DNA of 54,678 nucleotides. It comes from an uncultured Clostridia bacterium. GTDB taxonomy: Bacteria > Bacillota > Clostridia > Oscillospirales > Butyricicoccaceae. Each line of letters begins with the position of its first letter. Position 1 is the stretch's first letter. Shown here piece by piece: positions 1 to 9,568 of the stretch. The notes under the pieces are model-generated. The model ran no database searches. It was not told the origin of the DNA and was given only the letters and a program-made list of their open reading frames with translations. A program made the position numbers and the translations under genes. The DNA lies in the NCBI GenBank assembly GCA_945947915.1, contig CAMEZQ010000009.1, positions 1 through 54,678 of the forward strand, read 5' to 3'.

Positions 1-1
1 C

Positions 2-415
2 CGTACTTATATGTATCACGGCGCCGAACACAAAACCATCTTCTGCTATGAAAAGGGGCTGGAGCTGACGGTGGAGAACGTGCGCCGCCAGAGCCGGTTC
101 CATCCGCGGTGCGGCACCAGCTTTCTGTTTGTCGTCGTGCTGATCAGCACATTGGTCATGTCGGTCTTCACCTGGAACACCGTCTGGATGCGCCTGCTGC
201 TGCGTCTGGCCATGCTGCCGGTCATCATCGGCATCAGCTACGAGATCAACCGGTCCGTCGGCCGCATGGACAACACCCTTTCCAGGATCCTGACGGCGCC
301 CGGACTGTTCATGCAGCGCTTTACAACGGTCGAGCCGGAGGACGGCATGATCGAAGTGGCCATCGCGGCGATCCAGCGCGTCATTCCCGAAGGAGAGGAT
401 GAAGACCGGTGGTAA
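2..415 (+). CDS. yqhQ: YqhQ-like DUF1385 membrane protein, 3' part
   Basis: Only the last 137 residues are present; the frame is open to the first base of the window, so the gene begins upstream. The conserved YHGAEHKT signature typical of YqhQ (DUF1385) is at the left edge, followed by a Cys-containing PRCGTSF segment and two hydrophobic membrane stretches. YqhQ proteins are multi-pass membrane proteins of uncertain role, possibly metal-dependent given the conserved His/Glu/Cys residues. The stop overlaps the prmC start by 7 bases, so the two are probably co-transcribed and translationally coupled. The ATG at base 11 is internal to the family signature and is not the true start. Family assignment is strong; function is unknown. 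Confidence 0.85.
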   Translation, partial: RTYMYHGAEHKTIFCYEKGLELTVENVRRQSRFHPRCGTSFLFVVVLISTLVMSVFTWNTVWMRLLLRLAMLPVIIGISYEINRSVGRMDNTLSRILTAPGLFMQRFTTVEPEDGMIEVAIAAIQRVIPEGEDEDRW

Positions 416-1380
416 CGACCGTCAACGATGCTTATCTGGATATCCGGCAGAAGCTGCGGCGCGCCGAGATCGCCGGCAGCGATATCGAGGCGCGGGAGCT
501 GATCTGCAAGGCGCTGGAGATCGACGCCGACCGGTTTTACGCCAAGCGCGGAGAGTATCTTTTCGACAATAAAATCAGCCAGTTAAAAGAGCTTGTGGCG
601 CTGCGCCTCTCGGGCGTTCCGCTGCAGCACATCACCGGCCGGTGGGAGTTTTACGGGCTGGACTTCAAGGTGACGCCGGACACGCTGATCCCCCGGGCCG
701 ACACTGAAACGCTGGTCGACGCGGCGCTGGCCTTTGTCAATACACGGCAGAAGGTGCGGGTGCTCGACCTTTGCTGCGGCACCGGCTGCGTCGGCATCGC
801 CGTGGCGCGGTTTGCCCACAGTCCCATCAGCGGCCTGCTGGCCGATATTTCGCCGGCGGCGCTGGCTGTGGCCCGGGAGAACGCCGTCCGCAACCGCGTC
901 AGCGGCCGGATGGGCGTGGCGGAGTGCGACGCGCGGCAGCCCTGCCCGGAGGTTTTCGGCAGCTTTGACCTGATCGTCTGCAATCCGCCCTATATCCCTT
1001 CGGGAGAGATCGATGGGCTGGATATCGAGGTGCGCCGGGAACCTCACCTGGCGCTGGACGGCGGCCCCGACGGCCTGGATTTTTACCGTGCCGTCTGCCG
1101 CAACTTCAAGGCGGTCGTGCGGGAAGGCGGTGCTTTGATGTTTGAAGTGGGCCTGGCACAGCACGAAGCGGTGCAGAAGATCCTGCTGGACGCGGGGTTT
1201 GAGGACATCGCCGTCTTTAAGGACCTCACCGGCATCGAGCGTGTGGTCTGCGGCACGGCGCCTTATGAATATGAAATGGAAATCCATGCGGAACTGCCGG
1301 AGATATCCAATGACTGTCCGGAAAATTGTACAGAAAATGAAGAAAAACGAACAAATGTTGTGAATGACGCAGACTTGTGA
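409..1380 (+). CDS. prmC: Peptide chain release factor N5-glutamine methyltransferase PrmC
   Basis: PrmC methylates the Gln of the GGQ motif in release factors RF1/RF2 using S-adenosylmethionine. The 323-residue product has an N-terminal helical substrate-binding domain (about 1-90), the SAM-binding motif LDLCCGTGCVGI (119-130) and the catalytic NPPY motif (192-195). The start is GTG, with AGGAGAGG ten bases upstream; a nearby ATG at 399 is in another frame. About 38 residues at the C-terminus (after the VVCGTAP segment) extend past the usual family end, and this DNA carries the recA promoter and LexA box, so the tail may be a by-product of promoter placement. Prmc-recA adjacency is unusual, since prmC commonly follows prfA. 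Confidence 0.93.
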   Translation: MVTTVNDAYLDIRQKLRRAEIAGSDIEARELICKALEIDADRFYAKRGEYLFDNKISQLKELVALRLSGVPLQHITGRWEFYGLDFKVTPDTLIPRADTETLVDAALAFVNTRQKVRVLDLCCGTGCVGIAVARFAHSPISGLLADISPAALAVARENAVRNRVSGRMGVAECDARQPCPEVFGSFDLIVCNPPYIPSGEIDGLDIEVRREPHLALDGGPDGLDFYRAVCRNFKAVVREGGALMFEVGLAQHEAVQKILLDAGFEDIAVFKDLTGIERVVCGTAPYEYEMEIHAELPEISNDCPENCTENEEKRTNVVNDADL

Positions 1381-1386
1381 TAAAAT
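1348..1386 (+). promoter_or_regulatory. recA promoter with LexA (SOS) operator
   Basis: A -35 box TTGTGA (1358-1363), 17-base spacer and -10 box TAAAAT (1381-1386) lie 80-108 bases before recA. CGAACAAATGTTGT (1348-1361) matches 12 of 14 positions of the Gram-positive LexA consensus CGAACRNRYGTTYC and overlaps the -35 box, where a bound repressor would block polymerase. The operator lies entirely inside the prmC coding tail. Operator identity is inferred from sequence only. Confidence 0.85.
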
Positions 1387-1465
1387 ATCCGTAGAAGGAT
1401 GCGGCAGCACATGCGGCCGCAGGCTCCGATATATGAATAAATACAGGAATATATGAGGTGGAAAT

Positions 1466-2581
1466 ATGGATAAGAAAAAGGCATTGGAAACGGCACTGCA
1501 GCAGCTGGATAAGCAGTATGGCAAAGGCACCGTCATGCGTCTGGGCGAAACGGCGGCATTGAACGTCGAAGCCATTTCGACCGGTTCGCTGTCCCTCGAT
1601 GTGGCGCTGGGCATCGGCGGCGTACCCAAAGGCAGGATCATTGAGATCTACGGCCCCGAAAGCTCGGGTAAAACCACCATTGCCCTGCATATCATCGCTT
1701 CGGCACAGAAGGCGGGCGGTGAAGCGGCCTTTATCGACGCGGAGCACGCGCTCGACCCCGTGTATGCCAAGGCGCTGGGCGTCGATACCGACAGCCTGCT
1801 GGTCTCCCAGCCGGATAACGGCGAGCAAGCGCTGGAGATCGCCGAAGCGCTGGTGCGTTCCGGCGCCATCGACGTGCTGGTGGTCGACTCGGTGGCCGCC
1901 CTGGTCCCCAAGGCCGAGATCGAGGGAGATATGGGCGACAGCTTCGTGGGCCTGCACGCCCGGCTGATGTCCCAGGCGCTGCGCAAGCTGACCGGCGCTA
2001 TTTCCAAATCCAATTGCGTCGTCGTCTTTATCAACCAGCTGCGCGAAAAGATCGGCGTCATGTACGGCAATCCCGAAGTGACCACCGGCGGCCGCGCCCT
2101 TAAGTTCTATTCGACGGTCCGCATCGAGATCCGCCGCATCGAGCATCTGAAAAACGGCTCGGTCCTGATGGGCAGCCGCACTCGCGCCAAGGTGGTCAAG
2201 AACAAGATCGCGCCGCCCTTCAAGGAGGCTGAGTTCGATATCATGTACGGCGAAGGCATCTCCAAGGTGGGCGAGCTGGTCGATGTGGGCGTCAAGCTGG
2301 GCTTTGTGCAGAAGGCCGGCGCCTGGTTCTATATGGGCGAGACCCGTTTGGGCCAGGGCCGCGACGCCGCCAAACAGTATTTTAAAGAACATACCGATGA
2401 GGCCGACGACCTGGAGCGCCGCATCAAGGAAAAGCTGCTGAGCAAGGAAGAAAAGCCGGCCGGCAAGGAAGCTGCCGAAAAGGCGGAAGCACCGGCGCCC
2501 GCTCCCAAGGCGGAAGCGGAAAAAAAGAACCGGGGCGGCGTTGAGATCTTTGCCGACGATTTTGAGGACGACGAGGCCTGA
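1466..2581 (+). CDS. recA: Recombinase RecA
   Basis: RecA is the cytoplasmic strand-exchange ATPase of homologous recombination and the co-protease that triggers LexA self-cleavage. The 371-residue protein has Walker A GPESSGKT (63-70), the VVDSVAAL Walker B region, the L2/[10 protein letters not shown] region and an unusually Lys/Glu/Ala-rich C-terminal tail ending in acidic residues, as in other Clostridia. The start follows GAGGTGG with suitable spacing. Its own SOS-type promoter sits 80 bases upstream, while recX overlaps its stop by one base (TGATG), so RecA and its modulator are made from one transcript. Confidence 0.98.
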   Translation: MDKKKALETALQQLDKQYGKGTVMRLGETAALNVEAISTGSLSLDVALGIGGVPKGRIIEIYGPESSGKTTIALHIIASAQKAGGEAAFIDAEHALDPVYAKALGVDTDSLLVSQPDNGEQALEIAEALVRSGAIDVLVVDSVAALVPKAEIEGDMGDSFVGLHARLMSQALRKLTGAISKSNCVVVFINQLREKIGVMYGNPEVTTGGRALKFYSTVRIEIRRIEHLKNGSVLMGSRTRAKVVKNKIAPPFKEAEFDIMYGEGISKVGELVDVGVKLGFVQKAGAWFYMGETRLGQGRDAAKQYFKEHTDEADDLERRIKEKLLSKEEKPAGKEAAEKAEAPAPAPKAEAEKKNRGGVEIFADDFEDDEA

Positions 2582-3075
2582 TGCCGATGCAGCTGAACGC
2601 GCCGGAGGAAGAGCGCAGGAAAAAGGCACTGGCCGTGGCGGCCAATGTGCTGACCTATAAAAACCGCAGCGCCGCCGCCCTGCACGACCGCCTGCTGGAA
2701 AAGGGGATAGAGGAAGAGGATGCGGCTTACGCTGTGGCGCGGCTGATCGAGCTGGGCTTTCTCAACGACGAAACCTACGGCAGGCAGGTGGTCGAACAGT
2801 GCCGCGCCAAGGGCTGGGGCAGGATCCGTATCGCGCAGGAGCTGAAGAAAAAGCAGCTGGAGCCCGAGCTGGCCGAAAGGCTGCTGGAGGATTTTGAGCC
2901 GGATACGGAAAAGATGCGCAGGCTGATCGACGCGCGGCTGAAAGGCGATCCCGCGCCCGACCGGGCGGCTGTCAAAAAAGCGGCCGACAGTCTGGCCCGC
3001 AGAGGGTTTACCTGGGCACAGATCCGGCAGGCGCTCAGCGATTATACAGAGCAGTTGGAGGAAATGGAACCGTGA
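2581..3075 (+). CDS. recX: RecA regulator RecX
   Basis: RecX binds RecA filaments and limits or promotes their disassembly. The 164-residue sequence shows the three helical repeats of the family: an AAxNVLTYKNRS segment, an ARLIELGFLND segment, and a C-terminal RRGFTWAQIRQAL segment. Length fits small RecX proteins. The ATG overlaps the recA stop (TGATG) and its own stop overlaps rimO (GTGA), so it is translationally coupled on both sides. The recA-recX linkage supports the assignment independently of sequence. Confidence 0.92.
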   Translation: MPMQLNAPEEERRKKALAVAANVLTYKNRSAAALHDRLLEKGIEEEDAAYAVARLIELGFLNDETYGRQVVEQCRAKGWGRIRIAQELKKKQLEPELAERLLEDFEPDTEKMRRLIDARLKGDPAPDRAAVKKAADSLARRGFTWAQIRQALSDYTEQLEEMEP

Positions 3076-4403
3076 CAGAAAAAATATTTTTGATCTCGCT
3101 GGGATGTGCGAAGAATCTCGTCAATTCAGAGCAGATGCTGGCGATCCTGGACAAGGAAGGCTATGAGATCGTCGACAGCCCTGAGGCGTGCGACGTTGCC
3201 ATCGTCAACACCTGCGGCTTTATCGATTCGGCCAAAAGCGAAGCCATCGAGGTCATTCTGAAGCTGGCGGCGCTCAAGCAGGAGGGGGTCATCCGCGGCC
3301 TCATCGTTACAGGCTGCCTGACCGAGCGCTATAAAAAAGAGTTTCTGCAGGAGCTGCCCGAAGTCGACGCCGCGCTGGGCACCGGCAGCTACAACGATAT
3401 TGCCGAGGCGGTCCGCGCCGTGCTGGACGGCCGCAGCGGCGGCACCTGGTATAAGCCCAGCGGCGTCTGTGATTTTTCGGGCGACCGCCATCTGCTGACG
3501 CCCGGCTATTACGCCTATCTGCGCATCGCCGAGGGCTGTGACAACCGCTGTTCCTACTGCGTTATTCCGTATATCCGCGGCCCCTATCGCAGCCGCACGA
3601 TGGAGAGCCTCATTGAGGAGGCCAAAAAGCTGGCCGCGTCCGGCGTCAAGGAGCTGCTGGTCATAGCCCAGGACATCACGCGCTACGGCATCGACCTGTA
3701 CGGCGAGCGCTGTCTTTATAAGCTGCTGGAGGAGCTGTGCAGGATCGACGGCATTGAATGGATCCGTCTGCACTATATGTATCCCGATGAGATCGACGAC
3801 CGGCTGCTGGAGACCATCCGCGACAACGATAAGATCCTCAAGTATTTCGATCTGCCGCTGCAGCATATCAATGATAAGGTGCTGCGCGAGATGAACCGCC
3901 GCGGCTCGGGCGCTCTGATCCGTGAGCGCATCACCAAGATCCGCCAGATGATGCCCGAAAGCGTTTTCCGCACCAGCATGATCGTCGGCTTCCCCGGCGA
4001 GACCTGGGAGGAGTTTCAGGAACTTTATGATTTTCTTGCGGAATATAAGCTTGAAAGAGCCGGCTTTTTCTGTTATTCTCAAGAGGAAGGCGCGCCGTCG
4101 GCCAAGCGGACCGACCAGATCCCCGAGGAGATCAAGGAAGAACGCCGCAACCGCCTGTTCCTTCTGCAGGAGGAGATCATGGACGAATTTTCCGCCGGAC
4201 TCATCGGACGCCGCCTGCGGATCCTCTGCTGCGGCCTGGACGAGAGCGGCCGGCAGTACGGCCGGTCCTATATGGATTCCGTCGACGTTGACGGCGTAGT
4301 GTTCTTCGAAGATGAAACGATTAAGGAAGGCGAGTTCGTGACTGTGCAGATCGTTGACGCTGTTGCCAGCGAGCTTTACGGCGAAGTCGTCCGGGAGGAT
4401 TGA
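3072..4403 (+). CDS. rimO: Ribosomal protein uS12 methylthiotransferase RimO
   Basis: RimO is a radical-SAM enzyme that adds a methylthio group to an Asp of ribosomal protein S12. The 443-residue protein has the N-terminal MTTase domain with three cluster-binding Cys (12, 48, 82), the radical-SAM CxxxCxxC (C156, C160, C163) and a C-terminal TRAM domain (about 375-440). The N-terminal segment FLISLGCAKNLVNSEQM is typical of RimO rather than MiaB. The GTG start overlaps the recX stop by four bases (GTGA), indicating coupled translation. Confidence 0.95.
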   Translation: MTEKIFLISLGCAKNLVNSEQMLAILDKEGYEIVDSPEACDVAIVNTCGFIDSAKSEAIEVILKLAALKQEGVIRGLIVTGCLTERYKKEFLQELPEVDAALGTGSYNDIAEAVRAVLDGRSGGTWYKPSGVCDFSGDRHLLTPGYYAYLRIAEGCDNRCSYCVIPYIRGPYRSRTMESLIEEAKKLAASGVKELLVIAQDITRYGIDLYGERCLYKLLEELCRIDGIEWIRLHYMYPDEIDDRLLETIRDNDKILKYFDLPLQHINDKVLREMNRRGSGALIRERITKIRQMMPESVFRTSMIVGFPGETWEEFQELYDFLAEYKLERAGFFCYSQEEGAPSAKRTDQIPEEIKEERRNRLFLLQEEIMDEFSAGLIGRRLRILCCGLDESGRQYGRSYMDSVDVDGVVFFEDETIKEGEFVTVQIVDAVASELYGEVVRED

Positions 4404-4405
4404 TT

Positions 4406-4966
4406 ATGACTACAGCCAACATGATTACATTGGGAAGGATCGCTTTGATCCCTGTCTTTATGTACTGCGCCATCTCTGACGGTGCGCAGGGCAACTGGGC
4501 GGCGCTGGCGATTTTTGCATTTGCCAGTCTGACCGACGGTATCGATGGATATATCGCCCGAAAATATAATCAGATCACCGATTTCGGCAAGCTGGTCGAC
4601 CCGCTGGCCGATAAGCTGCTGGTCATGTCGGCGCTTTTGATCCTGCTCGAGCAGGGAGTTCTGCCTTCCTGGGCATGTATCCTGATCCTGGCGCGTGAGT
4701 TCATGGTGTCCTCCCTGCGCAGCATCGCCGCCTCCAAGGGCGTCGTGCTGGCCGCTTCCAAGTGGGGCAAGATCAAGACCTGCTCCCAGCTGATCTGCGT
4801 TATGTATCTGCTGGCGGGTCTGGACGATATCCTGCTGTTCGGCCGGTTTTCCCTGCAGAACGTGCTGATCTGCATCATGGTTTTCTTCACGGTCTTTTCG
4901 GGATACGACTACCTCAAGCACAACTTCAATCTGATCAAAGACGGACTTGTCAAAGAGGAGAAATAA
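4406..4966 (+). CDS. pgsA: CDP-diacylglycerol--glycerol-3-phosphate 3-phosphatidyltransferase
   Basis: PgsA makes phosphatidylglycerophosphate, the committed step to phosphatidylglycerol, in the cytoplasmic membrane. The 186-residue protein has several hydrophobic helices and the full CDP-alcohol phosphotransferase motif D-G-x2-D-G-x2-A-R-x8-G-x3-D-x3-D, seen as DGIDGYIAR followed by FGKLVDPLADK. I chose the ATG at 4406, eight bases after GGGAGG, over a TTG two codons earlier. It sits between rimO and cysS with gaps of only a few bases, so it is part of the same operon. Confidence 0.93.
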   Translation: MTTANMITLGRIALIPVFMYCAISDGAQGNWAALAIFAFASLTDGIDGYIARKYNQITDFGKLVDPLADKLLVMSALLILLEQGVLPSWACILILAREFMVSSLRSIAASKGVVLAASKWGKIKTCSQLICVMYLLAGLDDILLFGRFSLQNVLICIMVFFTVFSGYDYLKHNFNLIKDGLVKEEK

Positions 4967-4969
4967 AAT

Positions 4970-6373
4970 ATGAAAGTCTTTAATACCCTGACACGCAAAA
5001 AGGAAGAATTCATTCCCATTGAAGAGGGCAAGGTCAGGATGTATTCCTGCGGCCCCACGGTGTATAACTATTTCCATATCGGCAACGCCCGTCCGTTCAT
5101 CATGTTCGACCTGCTGCGCCGGTATCTGGAATACCGCGGCTATGAGGTGAAATTCGTGCAGAATTTCACCGATATTGACGATAAAGTCATCAAAAAAGCC
5201 AACGACGAAGGAACGACCTATGACCAGATCGCCGATCGGTATATCAAGGAGTATTTCGTCGATGCCAAGGGCCTGCACATCAAGCCGGCCACCGTGCATC
5301 CCAAAGCCACCGAGAATATCGACGAGATCGTTGACATCGTCAAGACTCTGGTCGACAAGGGCTACGCCTATGAGGCCCAGGGCGACGTGTATTTCCGCAC
5401 CCACGCCTTTGCCGAATACGGCAAGCTGTCGCATCAGCCTCTGGAAGAGCTGGAGGCCGGCGCCCGCGTCGATGTGCGCGAGCATAAGGAAAACCCCATG
5501 GATTTCGCCCTCTGGAAGGCTTCCAAGCCGGGTGAGCCGTATTGGGAATCTCCCTGGGGCCAGGGCCGTCCCGGCTGGCACATCGAATGCTCGGCCATGG
5601 CCAGAAAGTATCTGGGCGAGACCATCGACATCCATTCGGGCGGCATCGACCTGTGCTTCCCCCACCATGAAAACGAGATCGCGCAGTCGGAGTGCGCCAA
5701 CGGCAAGCCCTTTGCCCATTATTGGATGCACAACGCTTTCCTCAACGTCGACAATCAGAAGATGTCCAAATCGCTGGGCAATTTCTTCACGGTCCGCGAC
5801 GCTGCCGCCGCTTACGGCTACGACGCCATCCGGTTCTTCATGATCTCGGCCCATTACCGCACCCCGGTCAATTATTCCCGGGAGTCGCTGGAAATGGCGC
5901 AGGCTTCGCTGGCGCGCATCAACACCACCTTTGCCAATCTGCGTTTCCTGATGCAGAACGGCGCGGCGGGCGAGATGACCGAAAAGGAATCGGCGTCGGC
6001 GGCCGGTTTTGCCGGATACAGGCAGAAATTCTGCGACGCTATGGACGACGACCTCAATTCGGCCGACGCCGTGGCCGTCATCTTTGAGCTGGTGCGCGAG
6101 ATCAATACGGTCTGCGCCGAAAAAGATGTTACCCGCGCCTACGGCCAGGCGGCCTTTGATATTCTGAAAGAACTGTGCGGCGTGCTGGATATCGGCCAGA
6201 TCGAGGAACCCGCCGGCAGCCTGGATCAGGAGATCGAAGAGCTGATCGCCCAGCGCCAGGCGGCCAGAAAGGCGAAGAATTTTGCCGAGGCCGACCGCAT
6301 CCGCGATGACCTCAAGGCCAGAGGCATTCTGCTGGAGGACACCCCCCAGGGCGTCAAGTGGAGCCGTGCCTGA
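4970..6373 (+). CDS. cysS: Cysteinyl-tRNA synthetase
   Basis: CysRS charges tRNA-Cys with cysteine in the cytoplasm. The 467-residue class I synthetase carries the HIGN signature (36-39), the KMSKS loop (264-268) and zinc ligands including C27, C207 and the PHHENE segment (231-236). Length is normal for the family. The ATG is three bases after the pgsA stop and follows GAGGAG. No T-box leader is present because the gene is embedded within an operon, so regulation by tRNA-Cys is not indicated. Confidence 0.97.
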   Translation: MKVFNTLTRKKEEFIPIEEGKVRMYSCGPTVYNYFHIGNARPFIMFDLLRRYLEYRGYEVKFVQNFTDIDDKVIKKANDEGTTYDQIADRYIKEYFVDAKGLHIKPATVHPKATENIDEIVDIVKTLVDKGYAYEAQGDVYFRTHAFAEYGKLSHQPLEELEAGARVDVREHKENPMDFALWKASKPGEPYWESPWGQGRPGWHIECSAMARKYLGETIDIHSGGIDLCFPHHENEIAQSECANGKPFAHYWMHNAFLNVDNQKMSKSLGNFFTVRDAAAAYGYDAIRFFMISAHYRTPVNYSRESLEMAQASLARINTTFANLRFLMQNGAAGEMTEKESASAAGFAGYRQKFCDAMDDDLNSADAVAVIFELVREINTVCAEKDVTRAYGQAAFDILKELCGVLDIGQIEEPAGSLDQEIEELIAQRQAARKAKNFAEADRIRDDLKARGILLEDTPQGVKWSRA

Positions 6374-6431
6374 TCAATAAGCATTGTCGCTTTGTGCGCC
6401 CATTGCATATCCTGCTTATGGAGGGATGCCA

Positions 6432-6656
6432 ATGGGCGCAAAGCTTATTCTGACTATGTTCTGCCTGCTGGCCGCCGGTGTCGTGCTTTGGCTGCTGGCC
6501 CACCTGCTTGTGTGGGCAGCGGTACGCGGCCGTCATGCCTGGCTGGGCAAACGGATCGAAAAATACTACGCGCGGATGGTGAACGAACGTGCAGAAACAA
6601 ACGACGCAGACGATACAGATCACGGGACGGATCGATTCGATCATTTTCCGCAGTGA
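6432..6656 (+). CDS. Small single-pass membrane protein of unknown function
   Basis: This 74-residue reading frame begins at ATG 6432, six bases after GGAGGG. It has one strongly hydrophobic helix (about residues 5-28), then a basic segment (RGRHAWLGKRIEKYY) and an acidic Asp-rich tail, suggesting a type of membrane anchor with a cytoplasmic tail. It overlaps the start of recD2 by 68 bases in a different frame. I do not recognise a family. The good ribosome binding site, amphipathic design and position in the cysS-recD2 gap argue that it is real; the large overlap and lack of recognisable homology argue for caution. Confidence 0.5.
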   Translation: MGAKLILTMFCLLAAGVVLWLLAHLLVWAAVRGRHAWLGKRIEKYYARMVNERAETNDADDTDHGTDRFDHFPQ

Positions 6657-8817
6657 AGAGACCGGTTATGTGGTGGCCCGGGCCGCGCTGGATGACGGCG
6701 ATGAGATCGTGATCACCGGGACCATGCCGTTTCTGGGCGCCGGTGAACAGATCTCGGCACAGGGCGTTTATACGAATCATCCCAAGCACGGGCCGCAGTT
6801 TGCGGTTTCGTCCTATACCCGTGAAATGCCCACCAGCGTGTCGGGCATTTATGAATATCTGGCTTCGGGCACCATCAAGGGCATTGGAGCCAAAACAGCG
6901 CGCGCCATCGTGACGGCCTTTGGCGCCGAAACCTTTGATGTCCTGGCCAACACGCCGGAGGAACTCACCCGCATCCGCGGCATTTCCCAGCCCAAGGCCC
7001 GGGAGATGGGGGAGAGCTTCCGCCGGCTCAATACCATGAAGATGATCATGGATTTCCTGGCGCGGTATAAGCTGCCGCCCCATATTTCGGCCGCGCTTTT
7101 CCGGGTGTATGGGACGGCATCGCTGGAACTGCTCAAAAGCAATCCCTACGTCTTGTGCGAAAAGGGCTTCGACGTGGATTTTTACGAGATCGACCGGGTG
7201 GCGGCCGATATGGGTTTTTCCAAAGACTGCCTGGAACGGCTGGAAGCCGGGCTGCTGTATGAATTATCCTTCAACGCCGAAAACGGCCATGCCTTTATTC
7301 CCGAAGACAAGCTGATCGAAGCCACGGCCAGCCTTTGCGAGATCGACGAGGCACTGCTCTTTGAGCCGCTGGAGGACCTACTGGAAAAGCGCAGGATCAT
7401 TCAGGATGTCGTCAAGAGCCACGACGTCTGTTATCTGGATTACCTGTACCGCTGCGAAACTTTTATTGCCGACGAGGTGCGCCGGCTGCAGGCCATGCAG
7501 GTCGTGCCGCCGTCCAATCTCGACCGGCTGATCGCCCGCACCGAACAGACCCACGGCATTCAATACGGCGATGGGCAGAAAGCCGCCGTGCGCATGTGTT
7601 TTGAAAACGGCCTGTCGCTGCTGACCGGCGGCCCCGGCACCGGCAAGACGACGACGCTTCTGTGTATTCTGGAGCTGCTGGAGGCCAACGGCCTGCGCTT
7701 TATGCTGGCCGCGCCCACCGGCCGGGCCGCCAAGCGGATGAGCGAGCTGAGCGGCCGGGAGGCCCGCACGCTGCACCGGATGCTGGAATCGGTCTTCGAC
7801 GCCAACCAGGGCACGGTGGCTTTCCGGCGCGACCGCAATAACCCGCTGGACACCGATGTCATCATTGTGGACGAGGCGTCCATGCTCGATCTGATGCTGG
7901 CTTCATCGCTGCTGGACGCCATGAAGCCCCGCGCCCGGCTCATTCTGATCGGCGACGCCGACCAGCTTCCGCCCATGGGCCCCGGCAGCTTTTTTTCCGA
8001 GCTCCTGGGCTGTCCGGATATCGCCAAAACCCGCCTGACCGAGATCTTCCGGCAGGCGCAGGACAGCGATATCGTCGTCAACTCCCACCGGATCAACCGC
8101 GGTGAAATGCCGCAGCTGATGAAAAACGACAGGGATTTCTATTTTGCCCGGGCGCGTTCGGCGGAATCGACGGCTTCGGCCGTGCTGACGCTGATCTGCG
8201 AACGTATCCCGCTGAAATTCGGCATTCAGCCGGAGGACGTGCAGGTCATCTGTCCTTCCAGGCAGCTGGCCTGCGGTACGACGGCCCTCAACGCCCTGCT
8301 GCAGCAGCGGCTCAATCCGCCGGCGCCCGATAAAGGCGAGGTGGCCTTCGGCAGCGTGATCTTCCGCACGGGAGACAGGGTCATGCAGATCAAAAACAAT
8401 TACGATCTGCTGTGGCGGCGGCTGGACGCGGCCGAGGTCGGCACCGGCGTGTTCAACGGCGATACCGGCGTCATCGTACATATCGACCCGGCGGCCCGGG
8501 TGCTGGTGGTGCGGTACGACGACCGGGAGGCCGATTATACGTTTGACGAGATCAATCAGCTGGAGCACGCCTACGCCATCACGGTCCATAAATCCCAGGG
8601 CAGCGAATATCCGGCGGTGGTCATGCCGATCTTCACGGCGCCCCAGCGGCTGCTGACTCGCAGTATGCTCTATACAGCCGTCACCCGCGCCAAGAAGCTG
8701 CTGGTCATTGCCGGCAGGGAAGACGTGGTGGCCCGTATGGTGGAGACCAACCGCAAAAACCGCCGGTTTTCGGCCCTCAAGCTGCGCATCACCGGCGCCG
8801 TGGGCGGCGATGTCTGA
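6589..8817 (+). CDS. recD2: ATP-dependent 5'-3' DNA helicase RecD2
   Basis: RecD2 is the RecB/C-independent RecD-like helicase of Gram-positives, implicated in DNA repair and replication-fork stability. The 742-residue protein has the long N-terminal extension with an OB-like segment and helix-hairpin-helix region that separates RecD2 from RecD, then Walker A GGPGTGKT (347-354), Walker B VDEAS (427-431) and the C-terminal UvrD-like segment ITVHKSQGSEYP. The start is GTG at 6589; the ribosome binding site is weak, so translation may depend on the overlapping upstream small frame. The product probably acts with the recA and addAB repair functions encoded nearby. Confidence 0.94.
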   Translation: MQKQTTQTIQITGRIDSIIFRSEETGYVVARAALDDGDEIVITGTMPFLGAGEQISAQGVYTNHPKHGPQFAVSSYTREMPTSVSGIYEYLASGTIKGIGAKTARAIVTAFGAETFDVLANTPEELTRIRGISQPKAREMGESFRRLNTMKMIMDFLARYKLPPHISAALFRVYGTASLELLKSNPYVLCEKGFDVDFYEIDRVAADMGFSKDCLERLEAGLLYELSFNAENGHAFIPEDKLIEATASLCEIDEALLFEPLEDLLEKRRIIQDVVKSHDVCYLDYLYRCETFIADEVRRLQAMQVVPPSNLDRLIARTEQTHGIQYGDGQKAAVRMCFENGLSLLTGGPGTGKTTTLLCILELLEANGLRFMLAAPTGRAAKRMSELSGREARTLHRMLESVFDANQGTVAFRRDRNNPLDTDVIIVDEASMLDLMLASSLLDAMKPRARLILIGDADQLPPMGPGSFFSELLGCPDIAKTRLTEIFRQAQDSDIVVNSHRINRGEMPQLMKNDRDFYFARARSAESTASAVLTLICERIPLKFGIQPEDVQVICPSRQLACGTTALNALLQQRLNPPAPDKGEVAFGSVIFRTGDRVMQIKNNYDLLWRRLDAAEVGTGVFNGDTGVIVHIDPAARVLVVRYDDREADYTFDEINQLEHAYAITVHKSQGSEYPAVVMPIFTAPQRLLTRSMLYTAVTRAKKLLVIAGREDVVARMVETNRKNRRFSALKLRITGAVGGDV

Positions 8818-9490
8818 GCGCGGTGTGCGGTGGTGGATCGACTGGGCCCTGGACCTGCTCTATCCGCCCAAATGCACTTTCTGCCACCGGCTGCTGGAAC
8901 CAGATGAACGGGAGGGACGGATCTGCCGGCGCTGCCGGGCAGCGCTGGAGATACAGCAGGATCCGCTTCGGGGCGAGTTTTTCAACCGCGGCGTTTATTG
9001 CTTCCCCTACCGGGGCTATGTGCGTAAATCGATCCACCGGTTCAAATTCGGCGGACGCAAGGAATACGCAGCCGTTTACGCGGGGCTGCTGCTGGAACGC
9101 ATCCGGGAGGATCGGGAGATCTGCGGAGCCGATCTGATTACCCATGTGCCGACCAATCGGCAGAATCTCCGCCGGCGCGGCTACGATCATGCCGCTCTGC
9201 TGGCCGGACATTTGGCCGGGGAACTGGGCATCCCGGCGGTGACCTGCCTGCGCAGGACACGCAAAACCAAAGCCATGTATGGGCTGCGGCCTCATGAGCG
9301 CCGGGCCAATATTCTGGGCGCTATTGAAATTTGCTGTCCGGCGGAACAAATTGCCGGAAAAACAGTCATATTGACAGACGATATTTTTACCACCGGTGCG
9401 ACGGCGGGAGAATGCAGCCGTGTGCTGCGCATGGCCGGCGCTGGAAAAGTCTTTGTTCTGACGGTTGCCAAGACAGAGAAATCATATTAA
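8810..9490 (+). CDS. comF: ComF family phosphoribosyltransferase-like protein
   Basis: ComF proteins are needed for natural transformation in several bacteria and resemble phosphoribosyltransferases, but their exact reaction is unclear. The 226-residue product has an N-terminal zinc-finger (C22, C25, C39, C42), the HVPT motif, and the PRPP-binding segment VILTDDIFTTGAT (186-198). I start at ATG 8810, overlapping the recD2 stop by eight bases; the frame continues further upstream but that part reads as recD2 shadow. It closes the prmC-to-comF run; the mreB promoter follows immediately. Confidence 0.92.
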   Translation: MSERGVRWWIDWALDLLYPPKCTFCHRLLEPDEREGRICRRCRAALEIQQDPLRGEFFNRGVYCFPYRGYVRKSIHRFKFGGRKEYAAVYAGLLLERIREDREICGADLITHVPTNRQNLRRRGYDHAALLAGHLAGELGIPAVTCLRRTRKTKAMYGLRPHERRANILGAIEICCPAEQIAGKTVILTDDIFTTGATAGECSRVLRMAGAGKVFVLTVAKTEKSY

Positions 9491-9500
9491 AATAGAACTG

Positions 9501-9529
9501 TTGAAATATCGTGGGAGATTGGATATAAT
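9501..9529 (+). promoter_or_regulatory. mreB/mbl promoter
   Basis: TTGAAA (9501-9506), a 17-base spacer and a perfect TATAAT (9524-9529) form a strong vegetative promoter. Because the ATG at 9530 touches the -10 box, transcripts begin after it, which supports the downstream ATG 9569 as the mreB start. Confidence 0.9.
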
Positions 9530-9568
9530 ATGGGAAGTAACTTTTTAAAGAAAATGCGAGGTGCGTTT

